Shown: positions 33,601-43,525 of the stretch, one piece after another
Numbering within the stretch: position 1 is the stretch's first letter
How the letters are laid out: every line of letters begins with the position of its first letter
The notes under the pieces: model-generated
Database searches by the model: none
Told to the model about the DNA's origin: nothing
What the model saw: the letters and a program-made list of their open reading frames with translations, nothing else
Translations under genes and position numbers: made by a program
NCBI GenBank assembly: GCA_016704465.1
Contig: JADJAD010000001.1
Coordinates: 434,001-498,000 of the forward strand
Origin: Gemmatimonadota bacterium
Lineage (GTDB): Bacteria; Gemmatimonadota; Gemmatimonadetes; Gemmatimonadales; Gemmatimonadaceae
Reading direction: 5' to 3'
DNA: 64,000 nucleotides

Positions 33601-35151
33601 ATGCCCAACGTCCTCGAGTCCGCCCGCAGCGCCTTTTCGTCGCACGGCGACGCCATCACCCTCGGCGCCGTGGTGCACGAGGGGCTGTGCCATCCCGAGC
33701 CGCTGATTCGCATCCCGCTGGCCATGATGAACCGCCACGGGCTCATCGCCGGCGCGACCGGGACCGGAAAGACCAAGTCGTTGCAGCTCATCGCCGAGCA
33801 GCTGGCGAACGCCGGGGTCCCCGTCTTCATGGCCGACGTCAAGGGAGACCTGTCGGGGGTCGCGGTGCCCGGCGAAGCGAACGCCCGGATCGACCAGCGT
33901 GCGACCGACACCGGCTACCCGTGGGCCCCGTCGGGCTTTCCGGTGGAGTTCCTCAGCCTCACCGGCACAAACGGCGCGCAGCTTCGCGCCACCGTGTCGT
34001 CGTTCGGGCCGCAGCTGCTCGCCAAGGTGCTCGACCTCAACGATACGCAGACCAGCGTGCTGTCGCTCGTCTTCAAGTACTGTGATGACAAGGGGCTCCT
34101 GCTGCTCGACCTCGCCGACCTGCGCAGCGTCCTGCAGTACCTGGCCGACGAGGGCGCCGAGGAGCTGAAGTCGTACGGTGGGATGTCGAAGGCGACCGTC
34201 GGCGTGCTGCTGCGCGAGATGGTCGAGCTGGAGCAGCAGGGGGCCGACAAGTTCTTCGGCGAGCCGATGTTCGACCTCGACGACCTGCTGCAGGTGGAGC
34301 GCGACGGGCGCGGGCTGATCAGCGTGCTCTCGTTGAGCGACGTGCAACAGAAGCCGGCGCTCTTCTCGACGTTCATGTTGTGGATGCTCGCCACGCTGTA
34401 CAACGAGCTCCCCGAGGTCGGCGACATCGATCGCCCCAAGCTCGTCTTTTTCTTTGACGAGGCGCACCTGCTCTTTGACAACGCCAGCAAGGCGCTGCTG
34501 GAGCAGGTCGAACAGGTGGTGCGCCTGATTCGCTCCAAGGGGGTCGGGGTCTTCTTCATCACCCAGTCGCCCAAGGACATTCCCGACACGGTGCTGGCGC
34601 AGCTGGGGAACCGGGTGCAGCACGCATTGCGCGCCTTCACCCCCGACGACGAGAAGGCGTTGCGCGCTGCGTCGCGCACCTTCCCCAAGACGGACTACTA
34701 CGACGTGCAGCAGTCGCTGACGTCCATGGGAATCGGCGAGGCGATGGTCGTCACGCTCACGCCCAAGGGGACCCCGACTCCGCCGTTCGTATCGCGCATG
34801 ATCCCGCCCCAGTCGCGCATGGGACCGCTGACCGAGGCAGAACTGGCGCAGCGCCTGCGCACGCCGCAGGTGAAGAAGTACGCGACGATGGTGGATCGGG
34901 AGAGCGCGCACGAGATCCTGCAGGCGCGCTTCGCGGCAGCGGCGGCCGAGGCGTCCGAGGCGCCGCCAGCTGCACCGCCCCGCGGGCGAAGCGCGGCGAA
35001 CGCGACGGACGACAGCGTGCTGGGGCAGGTGCTGAACTCGTCGGTCGGCCGGAGCGTGCTGCGCACCGCAGCCGTGGCCGTGACGGGGACGCTGGTGCGC
35101 GGGATAATGGGCGCGCTGATGGGCGGAAAGAAGACGACGCGACGACGGTAA
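33601..35151 (+). CDS. HerA-like ATPase, DUF853/YjgR family
   Basis: A 516-residue P-loop ATPase of the bacterial HerA-like DUF853 family (E. coli YjgR). Walker A is GATGTGKT at 51-58 and Walker B is the VFFFDEAH segment. The sensor region SKGVGVFFITQSPKDIPD and the QLGNRVQHALRAFTPDD block are typical. The C-terminal 60 residues are Ala/Pro-rich and end in a basic KKTTRRR. The physiological role of YjgR is unknown; HerA relatives translocate DNA. The ATG at 33601 starts the family N-terminus. It lies 53 bp after the PQQ mini-gene but is probably not functionally linked. Confidence 0.87.
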   Translation: MPNVLESARSAFSSHGDAITLGAVVHEGLCHPEPLIRIPLAMMNRHGLIAGATGTGKTKSLQLIAEQLANAGVPVFMADVKGDLSGVAVPGEANARIDQRATDTGYPWAPSGFPVEFLSLTGTNGAQLRATVSSFGPQLLAKVLDLNDTQTSVLSLVFKYCDDKGLLLLDLADLRSVLQYLADEGAEELKSYGGMSKATVGVLLREMVELEQQGADKFFGEPMFDLDDLLQVERDGRGLISVLSLSDVQQKPALFSTFMLWMLATLYNELPEVGDIDRPKLVFFFDEAHLLFDNASKALLEQVEQVVRLIRSKGVGVFFITQSPKDIPDTVLAQLGNRVQHALRAFTPDDEKALRAASRTFPKTDYYDVQQSLTSMGIGEAMVVTLTPKGTPTPPFVSRMIPPQSRMGPLTEAELAQRLRTPQVKKYATMVDRESAHEILQARFAAAAAEASEAPPAAPPRGRSAANATDDSVLGQVLNSSVGRSVLRTAAVAVTGTLVRGIMGALMGGKKTTRRR

Positions 35152-35164
35152 CGCTCCGCGAGCG

Positions 35165-35180
35165 CTGAGCGAACGCTCAG
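35165..35180. terminator. Short hairpin between convergent HerA-like and M28 genes
   Basis: CTGAGCG and CGCTCAG form a 7-bp inverted repeat around AA. It overlaps the M28 stop codon and lies 13 nt past the HerA-like stop. It is short, so the role is uncertain. Confidence 0.3.
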
Positions 35181-36775
35181 GGGACCGGGGCCGGCGTCGC
35201 GAAAAAGCTGTTGGCCCGCCATGCCGGTCGCGTCGCACGATTCGCCAGGCGCAACGCAAGATCTGCGTACAACGCGTTGAACGCAGCGGCGGTGTTGAAG
35301 TCGATCGGCTGCGACGTATCGTCGCTGGCCTTGTGGTAGTGATCGCGCACCCAGGCCAGCCAGGTCTGCTCCTCCGGCGTCCCCGGGCGATAGCCCACCT
35401 TGAAGGCGAGCGCCGGAACTCCCTGGCGAATGAAGCTGTACTGGTCGCTGCGCACGAAGCGGTTCTCCTCGGGCTGCGGATCGGGGAAGACCTCGATCCC
35501 GCGCGCCTTCACCACAGCGTCGAGATCGTCGGCCAGGTCCGACTCGTCGTAGCCGTAGGCGAAGACCCCCTTGAGCGGAATCAGCGGGAGGAACATGTCC
35601 GTGTTGAGGTCTGCCACGATCGTGCCGCTGGCAAACGAGGGATGGGCGGCGAAGTAGCGTGAACCGAGCAGCCCCTTTTCCTCCCCCGTGACCGCGACGA
35701 AGGCCAGCGTGCGCTTGTTGCCGCCGCGCGCCGCCACGAGGCGTGCGGTCTCGATCAACGTTGCCGTGCCCGAGGCGTTGTCCATCGCCCCGTTGAAGAT
35801 GCTGTCGCTACCGGCTGAAGTCCCGCTGCGCGTGCCGACGTGGTCGCTATGCGCCGTATAGACGACGATCTGGTTGCGCAGCACCGGGTCGGTTCCCGGA
35901 AGGACGCCCACCACGTTTGGCGAGGTGAAGTCACGCCGAATCGTCGGCAGCGTGGCACGCAATGAGACGGCCAGCGCCCCGGTTGGAAGTGGCGCACCAC
36001 GCTTGGCGATTGCCAACACGCTATCCCAGACAATCGTGCTGCCGGCCACCAGGCGCGCGGCGAGTGCCGGACTGGCCGTGGCGAAGATGCGTTGCCCCGA
36101 CGCATCGTCGAGCGATGCGTCGGCCAGCGCGACCGTGAGTCCCGACCCGGCGCCAGCGTTCCACGCGCTGCCGGTACTGAGGGCGATCGCGCCCACTGCC
36201 CCCGCCCGTTGCATCGCGGTCCAGCGCGATCGTGATCCGTGCGCCTGCAACGGCGCCGACAACCCGTTGGGAACTGCGTTCAGGTAGACCACGATCTTTC
36301 CGCGCAGATCCAGACCCTTGAGGTCATCCACGCCAGCCTGGGGGAGCGACAGCCCGTAACCAGCGAAGACGAGCGCCCCCTCAACATCGCCAGTCGCGAG
36401 TCGCGGTGTGATCCGGGCGTCGCGCCCGAGCGCGAGCGGCTGCCATGCGCCCCCCTCGTTGAACGCGAGCGCACTCTTGTCTTCATCGAGTCGGATGTTG
36501 ACGAAGCCGACCCGCTGATACCAGCCGTCGGTCCCCCCGGGCGTCAGCCCGGCCAGCTTGAACTGCTCGGCGATGTAGCGCGAGGCGCTTTCGTGTCCCG
36601 GGCTCCCGGTGTCGCGCCCCTTGAGCGAGTCGTCGGCCAGCACCTGCACGTGTTGCCACCAGCCGGCGGCCGGATTCTGCGCCGGGCTCGGAGTCGACAC
36701 GACACTCGTCGCGCGGGTGCATGCAGTGAGCGACGAGGCAGCGACGAGCACAGCCAACAAGGGAGAGCGAATCAT
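35177..36775 (-). CDS. M28 family zinc aminopeptidase lipoprotein
   Basis: A 532-residue M28 peptidase with a lipoprotein signal (SSLTAC lipobox). A PA-like inserted domain (residues about 130-260) is followed by the di-zinc catalytic domain. Visible ligands and catalytic residues are the His of YTAHSDHVG, the Asp of GAMDNASG, the Glu pair of TGEEKGLLGS, the Asp of DLNTDMF and the late His of YHKASDD. It should release N-terminal amino acids in the periplasm or outside. The ATG at 36775 is chosen for the signal; 31 in-frame upstream residues are non-conserved. It lies downstream of the S9 peptidase, separated by a terminator hairpin. Confidence 0.88.
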   Translation of the reverse strand: MIRSPLLAVLVAASSLTACTRATSVVSTPSPAQNPAAGWWQHVQVLADDSLKGRDTGSPGHESASRYIAEQFKLAGLTPGGTDGWYQRVGFVNIRLDEDKSALAFNEGGAWQPLALGRDARITPRLATGDVEGALVFAGYGLSLPQAGVDDLKGLDLRGKIVVYLNAVPNGLSAPLQAHGSRSRWTAMQRAGAVGAIALSTGSAWNAGAGSGLTVALADASLDDASGQRIFATASPALAARLVAGSTIVWDSVLAIAKRGAPLPTGALAVSLRATLPTIRRDFTSPNVVGVLPGTDPVLRNQIVVYTAHSDHVGTRSGTSAGSDSIFNGAMDNASGTATLIETARLVAARGGNKRTLAFVAVTGEEKGLLGSRYFAAHPSFASGTIVADLNTDMFLPLIPLKGVFAYGYDESDLADDLDAVVKARGIEVFPDPQPEENRFVRSDQYSFIRQGVPALAFKVGYRPGTPEEQTWLAWVRDHYHKASDDTSQPIDFNTAAAFNALYADLALRLANRATRPAWRANSFFATPAPVP

Positions 36776-36856
36776 GTCGACTCGTGATGGAGCGGAGTGT
36801 GTGTGCGGCAGCAGACGGTAGCCCAGCTGTCGGTGGTGTTCTGTTGACGACCAAAC

Positions 36857-36894
36857 GGTGCCCGACACATCGGCCTCGCCGTGTGCCGGGCACC
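36857..36894 (-). terminator. Terminator hairpin after the S9 peptidase gene
   Basis: A 13-bp stem with one mismatch (arms 36857-36869 and 36882-36894) around a 12-nt loop, starting 8 nt past the S9 peptidase stop. On the minus strand a short TTT follows. Confidence 0.65.
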
Positions 36895-36901
36895 CTGGCC
36901 C

Positions 36902-38933
36902 CTAGTTGCTCACCGCCTTCACCTTCTTGAGCACGTGCTCGCTGAACCACTTGTCCTGCTCCACATCCAGGAAGAGCCGGTGCACCGGCTCAGCGATGCC
37001 ATGCCCTTCGCGCGGAAAGCGCAGGTACTCGACCGTCTTGCCGAGCTTCTTGAGCAGGCGGTAGTACTCGTCGGCCTGCGGAATGGGCACACGGAGATCG
37101 TTCTCGCCATGCGTGATGAGCAACGGCGTGCTGACCTTGGCGGCGTGCTCGATGGGCGACCAGCGCTCGTAGGTCGCCTTGGACGCGCTCGGAAGCCCGC
37201 CGAATCCGTACTCCAGCAGGTTCGGGATGTCGGTCTGTCCAAAGAAGGAATACCAGTCCGAGATCCCGGCGTGTCCGATCGCCGCCTTGAAGCGTGGCGT
37301 CTGGGTCACGGTCCAGAACGTCATGAAGCCGCCATAGCTCCCCCCCATCACCGCCATCTGCGTGGAGTCGGCGACCCCCATCTTGATCACGTGATCGACC
37401 CCCTTCATGATGTCGACGAAGTCCTTGCCGCCCCAATCATTCTGGTTGGCGGCGCCGAAGGCGAGGGTACGGCCGGAACTGCCGCGCGGGTTGCCCTGCA
37501 GCACCGCGTAGCCGCGGGCCGCCCAGATCTGGGCGCTGGCGTTCCAGTTGGCGCTGAAGCGCCCGAACGGTCCACCGTGCACCTGGAGGATCATCGGGAC
37601 CTTCTGCCCGGCCTGGTAGCCTAACGGGTACGTGAGGACCCCCTCAATGGTCCAGTTATCGGCCCCCTTCCAGGTGATCTGCTCGGCCCGCGCCACGTCG
37701 AATTCGTCCAGCGCATCATGCTCGGCCAGGATACGCCGCGGCTGCGCGCCGTCGCTCCCCGCGAGGTAGACGATCCCGGGGCTCTCGAGCGTCCCGCCGG
37801 TCACCAGCCACTTGCTGCCGTTGGTCGAGGTGGTGAAGTCGGCAAACACGAAGTCCTTCCCGAGCGATACCTCGACCGGCGTGCCACCTGCAGTCGCCAC
37901 TTTGTACAGCTTGGTGGTGAGCCCCTCGGCCGCGCCGAAGTAGATGGACGAACCGTCGTTGGACCACTCGATGTTGGAGATGGAGTAGTCGAGCGACGAT
38001 GTCAGGTTGCGCGACGTTCCACCCTGGACGCTGACGACCTTCAGGTCGTACTGATCGGCGGAGCTGTTGCGCAGGTCGCTCGAGGCATAGGCGATCCACT
38101 GCCCGTCGGGCGAGAAGACGGGCGCATTGTCCGGACCGACGTTGGTCGTCAGGGCACGCGGTTCGCCTCCATCGGCCGAGACGATGTACAGGTCGCTGTT
38201 GTTGCTCCAGTTGGCGTCCCGAATGCCGCGGCCCGTACGGTTCGACGAAAAGGCGACCCACTTGGCGTCCGGCGAGATGGCCGGTCCCTGGTTGTCGGTC
38301 ATCGCCGGTCGTGAGCTGCTTGCGGGCCTTGGACTGCAAGTCATAGGTCCAAACGTGGGTCCACGTCAGCTTCTTCTCGGCGTAGTAACCGTCGTCCTTT
38401 TTCTTGACGCGATCCTCCCACTCCTTCTTGTCTTCGCGGTCGGTTTCCTGCGTGTAGACCAAGCGGCGGCCGTCGGCCGAGAAGGCGCCGGACGTCGCGA
38501 CGCTGTCACTCTCCACCAGCCGCACCGCCTCGCCTCCCTTGGGCGAGATCACGTACCAGGCATTCTTGTCGCCACGATTGGAGGTGAAGGCGACGCGGCC
38601 GTCGGGGAGGAAGCGCGCGTTGGTCTCGCCGCGCGGCGAGTTGGTGAGCTGGAAGGACTGGTTGGACCCCAGGTCGTGTAGCCAGATGTGCGCCGTGGCG
38701 GCCCACTCCTTGGTCTCCCGGTCGGTGCGCGTGAAGAGCACCATCTGGCCATCGGGCGACAGCCGATATCCGCCGTAGGTCGGGCGCGCGAGCATGTCGC
38801 GCAGCGTGATCTGCTTCTTCTGCTGCGCCTGGGTCGGTGCGGGCAGCGCAAGCGCCAGGCCGGTCACAAGGCACAAGGCGAGCCTGCACGACAGGGCTCG
38901 AGAGTCGAAGTGGAACGCGCGACGAGTGCTCAT
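36902..38933 (-). CDS. Secreted S9 prolyl oligopeptidase, apparent 1-nt insertion
   Basis: An S9 family peptidase (acylaminoacyl-peptidase/DPP-like) with a Sec signal ending near APTQAQ. The N-terminal propeller, with WD40-like segments such as YRLSPDGQMVLF and ADGRRLVYT, reads from 38933. At about 38298 the family sequence switches frame and continues GPAISPDAKWVAF. The hydrolase domain has nucleophile GGSYGG (37328-37345), Asp in HGENDLRVP and His in REGHGIAEP. Removing one C of the CC pair at 38297-38298 gives one 676-residue enzyme, a normal size. The break is probably an assembly error. TonB is encoded 150 bp upstream on the same strand. Confidence 0.83.
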
Positions 38934-39083
38934 GGCTGTGTGGGGATGGGGATGACTCGCTCCGTGCGGGCCGCAGTGTTGGCAATGGGGACCAAAATAC
39001 GGCCGGGACGGGGTGCCGGCGAGGGTTTGGTCGGTGGCCGTGCGGCCCGATCCTTCCTCCGCACGCCGGCATTGCGGCCCTCC

Positions 39084-39812
39084 CTATCGACGGGTGAGCG
39101 AAAACGTAAACGACTGCTGCACCAGCTGCCGTACGCTGCGACCACCCGACTCGGCAGGGTCGAAGCGCATGCGCCCGAGGGCCTCACGCACGCTCTGGCC
39201 GAACAACGCATGGCTCCCTGCGGAGAGTTGGATGCTTCCCGGTTCCACCCTGCCGAGCGTGTCGACCACGAATCGGGCGACGACCGTGCCTTCGATGCCG
39301 GCGCTGGCAAGTTGTGTGGGATACTGCGGGGTCGCGCCGGCGCGGGGCACGACCTCCCGGTCGACGGTGTGGGCACGCATCGGAGCGGCACCCGTCGCCT
39401 CGCCCGCGGGTGTCCCGGAGGCACCGCTCACCGCGCTGGCGACCGCGCCCGGCGCTTGCCACGCGGCGCCCAACGACGCCGTTAGTTCAGGAATCGTGAT
39501 GGGGACGACGGTGAGATCGACGGCCACGTCGACGCTGGGAACCTCGAGCGGCGCGACTGGGGGCGCGTCCCGGATGGACCCGGGCGGCGGTTCCACCTGC
39601 CGCACCCTCGCAGACGCTGGCACCGCCTCGTGCTCGGGCTTCACGAAGACGAGGGCTTCCAGCGGCGGTGGCGGTGGGGTGGGACGAGGCGCTGACATGC
39701 CGGTGGCGACGACGGTCGTGCCGATGACGAGGGCGTGCACCACGGCGCTCACGAGGACTCCACCGGGCGAACGCTGGCGCAAGGGGCTCGATTCGGGTAG
39801 GGTGATATGCAT
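39084..39812 (-). CDS. TonB-type energy transducer
   Basis: A 242-residue TonB-like protein. A single N-terminal membrane segment (VLVSAVVHALVIGTTVVAT) is followed by a Pro-rich stretch (RPTPPPPP) and a long flexible spacer. The TonB C-terminal domain begins near TPQYPTQLASAGIEGTVVARFVV. It transmits proton-motive energy from ExbB/ExbD to outer-membrane receptors such as the one at 25548-27887. exbB/exbD are not in the window. ATG 39812 follows GAGG by 7 nt; 21 extra upstream residues are rejected. Confidence 0.84.
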   Translation of the reverse strand: MHITLPESSPLRQRSPGGVLVSAVVHALVIGTTVVATGMSAPRPTPPPPPLEALVFVKPEHEAVPASARVRQVEPPPGSIRDAPPVAPLEVPSVDVAVDLTVVPITIPELTASLGAAWQAPGAVASAVSGASGTPAGEATGAAPMRAHTVDREVVPRAGATPQYPTQLASAGIEGTVVARFVVDTLGRVEPGSIQLSAGSHALFGQSVREALGRMRFDPAESGGRSVRQLVQQSFTFSLTRR

Positions 39813-39923
39813 GGGGATTCCTCGGAATGGGACGAAGCGTTTCGCCCGAGCACGCCGCTCGATCGACGGCGGCATGGTGCCGCCCGTGGCGTCACCTCTA
39901 ACTTCGGCAAGCAGGGTGAGCGG

Positions 39924-41699
39924 ATGATGATCACCGGATTACGTCGTGGTGAAAGGCCCGTGAGATTGCGGTTACTCGCCGCCGTGCTTCTGGCGGGCAC
40001 CCCGGCGCTGGCGAGCGGACAGGTCGTGCGAGGCGTGGTGCGCGACGTGTCGAGCGGCGCCCCGCTCGCCGGTGTGGTGGTGTCGGTCGAGCGTGCGCCG
40101 GTCGGAGATGGCCGTGCCCCGTCCTTGGCCGGTCGCGTCGCGGCCTCCCTCACCAATGAGCGCGGCGAGTTCGAGCTGGCGGCCCCTGCGAGCGCGCGCA
40201 TTGTCGTCACCGCCAAGCGCATTGGCGTGCGGCAGTACCAGTCGCCCATCCTCACCGTGGGTCCGGGTGAAACGCGCGCGCTCGACATCGGGCTGGAGGG
40301 CGTGCAGTACGCGCTCCCCGCGGTCACGATATCGGCCGCCACGCCCTGCGGAACGCGCACCGCCGACCGCGGGCGGATCGCTGCGCTGTGGGCCGAGGCG
40401 AGCGCAGCGCTGACGGCCAGCGAACTGTCGCTGCGCGACCGGCTGTTCCGAGCGACGATCACGCGCTATCGGCGCGTGCTCGCACCACGCGCCCTCGCGG
40501 TACGCGAGGAGTCGCGCGAGCAGCGGCGCAGCGTCACCGAACACGCCTTCGTCAGCTTTCCCGCCGAATCGCTGGCCGTCATCGGCTATGCGCGCCTGCT
40601 GGACGATAGCACGATCGAGCACTTCGCCCCCGATGCGAAGGTCCTGCTATCGAGCGAATTCGTGCGCGACCACTGTTTCGGCCTGGCAACGCCCCGCGAG
40701 ACCGAGATCGGGATCACGTTCCAGCCTGTGCGGCAGCGGCGCGTGACCGACATCGAGGGGACCATGTGGCTTGACGCGCGCAGCTACGAGCTGCGGCGCG
40801 TCGAGTTCCGCTACACCAACTTCCCGCTGCCGGTCGTCGATTCGCGAACCGGTGGCGAGGTCCACTTCTCCCGTCTGGCGACGGGGGCATGGTATGTTTC
40901 CCGCTGGTTCATGCGCGTTCCGCAGGTCGAAGAACGGCCGTACGCTTCGGTCGCGCGGGAGGGAACTCGGGCCTCGTCCCAGCGCGCCTACATCGCGTCC
41001 TTCAGTGAGTCCGGGGGGCGCGTTGACCCCGTCGACGGCCCCGCGCCGCATGGTGCGCTGGCCACGCTCAACGGCCGCGTCGTGGACAGCACCGGGAAAT
41101 CGGCGCTGCCCGGGGCTCGAGTCTCGCTGGTCGGAATGCCGGGCACCACCACCACCGCGCTCGACGGTGCCTTCCGCCTCGACTCGCTCCCGCATGGGAC
41201 CTATACGCTGAGCGTCGACCACCCCGGATACTCGCGTCTGGGACTCACCGCCGTCGAGCAGGAGCTGGAGATCGGCGAGGGGACATCGTCGATCACCCTG
41301 CTGCAGGCCATCGGCACGCCGCAGATCCTTCGACAGCTGTGCGGGAGCGAGCACGTTCCCGACTCCAACGTCGTCGTGCGACTCGTCCTCCCTCGGTCGA
41401 CCGATCGCGACACGGTGCACGACACCGTGCACGACACGATGCCGGGGAGTGCCCTGCACCTCTCGTGGGCGAAGACTCGTGTGATCGGGCCACGCGACGT
41501 CCTGTCGCAGACGATGGCCGTCGATCTGGTGATCGACGCGGCGGGCGGTGTGACCGCGTGCGAACTCCCGCCCGCCAAGCTGGTGCGCATCGAGGAGCGG
41601 GATCGCGACGGGACGGTCGGGCGGCAATGGGAGGTGCGGACTCCCGAGGCCGGCCTTGTCGTGGTGGAACTGCTGGAATCGCGACGGACCGGGCGGTGA
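39924..41699 (+). CDS. Exported CarboxypepD_reg-like protein, paralogue 1
   Basis: A 591-residue secreted protein. A signal peptide ends near ALASGQ. The first carboxypeptidase-regulatory-like beta-sandwich (VVRGVVRDVSSGAPLAGVVV) spans about 36-115. A central region of about 250 residues follows, with RIGVRQY, DHCFG and WLDARSYELRRVEF blocks, then a second regulatory-like domain (LNGRVVDSTGKSALPGARVSL) and a C-terminal tail with a 12-bp repeat encoding DTVHDTVHDT. The central blocks recur in the next gene, so the two are tandem paralogues. Such proteins are common in Gemmatimonadota; function unknown, perhaps envelope binding. It is divergent from TonB. Confidence 0.75.
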   Translation: MMITGLRRGERPVRLRLLAAVLLAGTPALASGQVVRGVVRDVSSGAPLAGVVVSVERAPVGDGRAPSLAGRVAASLTNERGEFELAAPASARIVVTAKRIGVRQYQSPILTVGPGETRALDIGLEGVQYALPAVTISAATPCGTRTADRGRIAALWAEASAALTASELSLRDRLFRATITRYRRVLAPRALAVREESREQRRSVTEHAFVSFPAESLAVIGYARLLDDSTIEHFAPDAKVLLSSEFVRDHCFGLATPRETEIGITFQPVRQRRVTDIEGTMWLDARSYELRRVEFRYTNFPLPVVDSRTGGEVHFSRLATGAWYVSRWFMRVPQVEERPYASVAREGTRASSQRAYIASFSESGGRVDPVDGPAPHGALATLNGRVVDSTGKSALPGARVSLVGMPGTTTTALDGAFRLDSLPHGTYTLSVDHPGYSRLGLTAVEQELEIGEGTSSITLLQAIGTPQILRQLCGSEHVPDSNVVVRLVLPRSTDRDTVHDTVHDTMPGSALHLSWAKTRVIGPRDVLSQTMAVDLVIDAAGGVTACELPPAKLVRIEERDRDGTVGRQWEVRTPEAGLVVVELLESRRTGR

Positions 41700-41818
41700 A
41701 CGCAGGCGCGCCGAGTTGGCGAGGGAGCGGGCACGAACCAGCGAGCGACCCGTGCCGGCGTGCCGACATCGGGCGCGCCTGCCGCAGGCTTCGCGATCCC
41801 GTGCGCCTGACGGCGCGC

Positions 41819-43525
41819 ATGCCCTGGGCCCGCGTCCTCGCAATCGGCACGCTGCTGTGCAGCACTGCTTCGTCGCTGGCGCTCGGTCAGGTCGTGCGCG
41901 GTCGCGTGACCCAGGAGACGTCGGCGGCGCCGGTGGCGGGGGCACTTATCGAGTTGCTCTTCGCCGACAGCGCCGATGCGCGCGCCGCGTCGGTCCTCAG
42001 CGATCCGGCCGGCGGCTTCGAGCTGCGCGCGCCGGGGGGCGGGCGCTATCGGCTGAGCGCCAAGCGCATCGGCGTGCGCCGCTACACCAGCGCGCCATTC
42101 CTGGTCGCAGCGGGAGAGACGCGGACACAGGCCATCGTACTCGCCGCCGTCGACTACCGGCTCCCCACGGTGGTGGTGACTGCCAGCGCCATTTGCGCGG
42201 TGCGTCCAACCGACCGCGCACGGGTCACGGCCCTGTGGGATGAGGCGCGCACCGCCCTCGACGCCGCGGAAATTTCGCTGCGCGACAAACTCTTCTCCGC
42301 CAACGTCACGCGCTACGTGCGCACGCTCGACCCCACGACGCTGCGCGTGATCACCGAGACGCGCAGCGTGGTGCGCGGCGTGGTCGCCGCTCCCTTCAAC
42401 TCCCTCCCCGCCGACTCGCTGTCGAAGGGGGGATACTGGCGCGAGGAGGCCGGTGGCCGCACGACCTACTACGGACCCGATCCCAGCGTCCTCCTCAGCG
42501 ACGCCTTCCTCGACGATCACTGCTTTCGTCCGGTTGTCGGCGCGAAGGAACGGGCGGGACTCACCGGACTCGCCTTCGTGCCGACCGCGGGGCGCCGAGT
42601 CCCGACGGTGGTTGGCACCCTCTGGCTCGATGCCCAAAGCTATGAGTTGCGCCTGGTGGAGTTCGGCTACGACCGAGTGAGCGCAGGCGTCGACTCGTCG
42701 GTGGTGGGAGGCGAACTGCACTTCGCTCGCCTGCCGAACGGGGCATGGCTGGTGCGGCGCTGGTTCCTCCGCGTCCCCGTGAAGGGGCGGTCGAACCAGC
42801 CGGTCACGACCGAGGGAAGCTCGCCTTGGGTGCTGCTGCGTCCGACCGAGCCCACGCTCAGCGAAGAGGGGGGAGAGGTCACGACCGACGAGATGCGCCC
42901 GCCGGCCCGCCCCGCGTCGATTGACGGCGTGTTGCGCGACAGCACTGGGAGGACACCCATCGCTGGCGCGGTCGTGGGCATCGGTGGCTCATCGCGCGTG
43001 AGCACGACCGACGCCCTGGGTCGGTTCGCCTTCGAGGCGCTCCCTCCCGGCCCGGTCGCGCTGGTGGGACACGCGCCGGGGTACGACGCGTTCGGCGTGT
43101 CGGCCGCCTCGGCCAACGTGCAGCTGGCGGATGGCGAACGCCGCACCCTCACCCTCACCGCGCTCGACGCGCGGGCGCTCACCCTCCTGCTCTGCGACGG
43201 CCGCGCGGCCTCGTGGGGACGTGGCACGGTGCACGCCACCCTGCGCGACCCGGTGACGGGTGCCCCGGTCGCGGGGGCGCGGGTGACCATGCAGTGGCTG
43301 AGCACCATCGGTCAGCCGGCGGGAGACTCCGTCGCGCAACGGGTGACGCGGGTCAGCGATGCGCAGGGCCAGGTGACCTTCTGCGAGGTGCCGTCGGACC
43401 GTCGGCTCACCCTGCGGGTCGGCCCCGCGAACGGGGGGGCGTTGGCCCGGGTCGAGACGTCCATCGCCGCACGCGCCGTGCGCCACGTCGATGTCACACT
43501 CGCAGCCGGTCGCCCTAACGAATGA
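41819..43525 (+). CDS. Exported CarboxypepD_reg-like protein, paralogue 2
   Basis: A 568-residue paralogue of the preceding gene with the same order of parts: signal peptide ending LALGQ, first regulatory-like domain (VVRGRVTQETSAAPVAGALI), shared central blocks (AKRIGVRRY, LSDAFLDDHCF, LWLDAQSYELRLVEF, WFLRVP) and a second regulatory-like domain (IDGVLRDSTGRTPIAGAVV). A third beta-sandwich at the C-terminus (LRDPVTGAPVAGARVTMQW) replaces the tail of paralogue 1. Function unknown. A GTG at 41801 is an alternative start six codons earlier. The last 11 nt overlap, tail to tail, the TolC-like gene. Confidence 0.75.
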   Translation: MPWARVLAIGTLLCSTASSLALGQVVRGRVTQETSAAPVAGALIELLFADSADARAASVLSDPAGGFELRAPGGGRYRLSAKRIGVRRYTSAPFLVAAGETRTQAIVLAAVDYRLPTVVVTASAICAVRPTDRARVTALWDEARTALDAAEISLRDKLFSANVTRYVRTLDPTTLRVITETRSVVRGVVAAPFNSLPADSLSKGGYWREEAGGRTTYYGPDPSVLLSDAFLDDHCFRPVVGAKERAGLTGLAFVPTAGRRVPTVVGTLWLDAQSYELRLVEFGYDRVSAGVDSSVVGGELHFARLPNGAWLVRRWFLRVPVKGRSNQPVTTEGSSPWVLLRPTEPTLSEEGGEVTTDEMRPPARPASIDGVLRDSTGRTPIAGAVVGIGGSSRVSTTDALGRFAFEALPPGPVALVGHAPGYDAFGVSAASANVQLADGERRTLTLTALDARALTLLLCDGRAASWGRGTVHATLRDPVTGAPVAGARVTMQWLSTIGQPAGDSVAQRVTRVSDAQGQVTFCEVPSDRRLTLRVGPANGGALARVETSIAARAVRHVDVTLAAGRPNE

